Source: an uncultured Bacilli bacterium (GTDB lineage: Bacteria; Bacillota_I; Bacilli_A; RFN20; CAG-449). Taken from it: a stretch of 38,556 bases of DNA. Location of the stretch: positions 1 through 38,556 of the forward strand of contig CANQCZ010000014.1 of NCBI GenBank assembly GCA_947591215.1. The letters run 5' to 3'. The notes under the pieces were generated by a model. That model worked only from the letters and a program-made list of their open reading frames with translations. It had not been told where the DNA came from and did not search any database. Positions within the stretch are counted from its first letter, which is position 1. Each line of letters opens with the position of its first letter. This document shows positions 38,238-38,556 of this stretch, piece after piece. The translations under genes and the position numbers were made by a program.

Positions 38238-38350
38238 ATTTATAGGGTTCGATACCCAGCATATAGGTATTTTTAAAGAAATTAGGTCTTATAGGATGTT
38301 AAAGTGGCATCGTTTCTAAGGCCATTTTTATTTGCCTTAAATTAGATTGG

Positions 38351-38410
38351 TGACGATAGGAGACGATAGATGACGAAAGGAGACGAAAGGGGACGATAGA
38401 TGACGAAAGG
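38351..38410 (+). repeat. Six in-register 10-bp tandem repeats, consensus DGACGAWAGR
   Basis: tgacgatagg agacgataga tgacgaaagg agacgaaagg ggacgataga tgacgaaagg: 6 x 10 bp without indels. Confidence 0.9.
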
Positions 38411-38556
38411 ATATTTTAATCACTATAAACTAGGATTTTGTAGTATGTGTTAAATTACAGTCATCAAAAAGAAGTGAGATTTTTTGAGAAAATTTTGTGA
38501 CAATTATAAAAAAGTTATACTATATCAATGGTATTTTATAGCAAAAAGTGTTATAA

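Noticed and set aside
38351-38410. CRISPR array
   Set aside because: 10-bp contiguous repeats without spacers; not CRISPR.

Overview
This window is low-GC Firmicutes/Mollicutes-like chromosome using the standard code. The core (about 7.5-31.3 kb) is a colinear housekeeping block: glycolipid-type glycosyltransferase, recX, yhaM, lepB, rbgA, rnhB, dprA, topA, trmFO, xerC-like, rpsB, tsf, pyrH, frr, uppS, cdsA, dxr, rseP, polC, tRNA-Pro. The left 5 kb is a decayed accessory zone. It holds an IS30-family transposase remnant, an intact Fic protein with a C-terminal winged helix, a broken WYL regulator, a broken PD-(D/E)XK-like gene and an ST7/TPR-like gene. The main accessory signal on the right is a solitary 1220-aa protein downstream of tRNA-Ala. 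It has an N-terminal nuclease-like domain, a STAND-type P-loop NTPase and a long C-terminal region, so it is a candidate Avs-like antiviral NTPase. It appears to lie inside a 4.2-kb insertion that split the tRNA-Ala terminator: the two halves sit on either side, each carrying GGGTGT. Other signals include six in-register 10-bp tandem repeats that encode overlapping micro-ORFs, a structured rpsB leader, dyads at the fic and XRE promoters, and a dyad-rich gap between frr and uppS. All calls come from reading sequence and the supplied ORFs; no database search was run.
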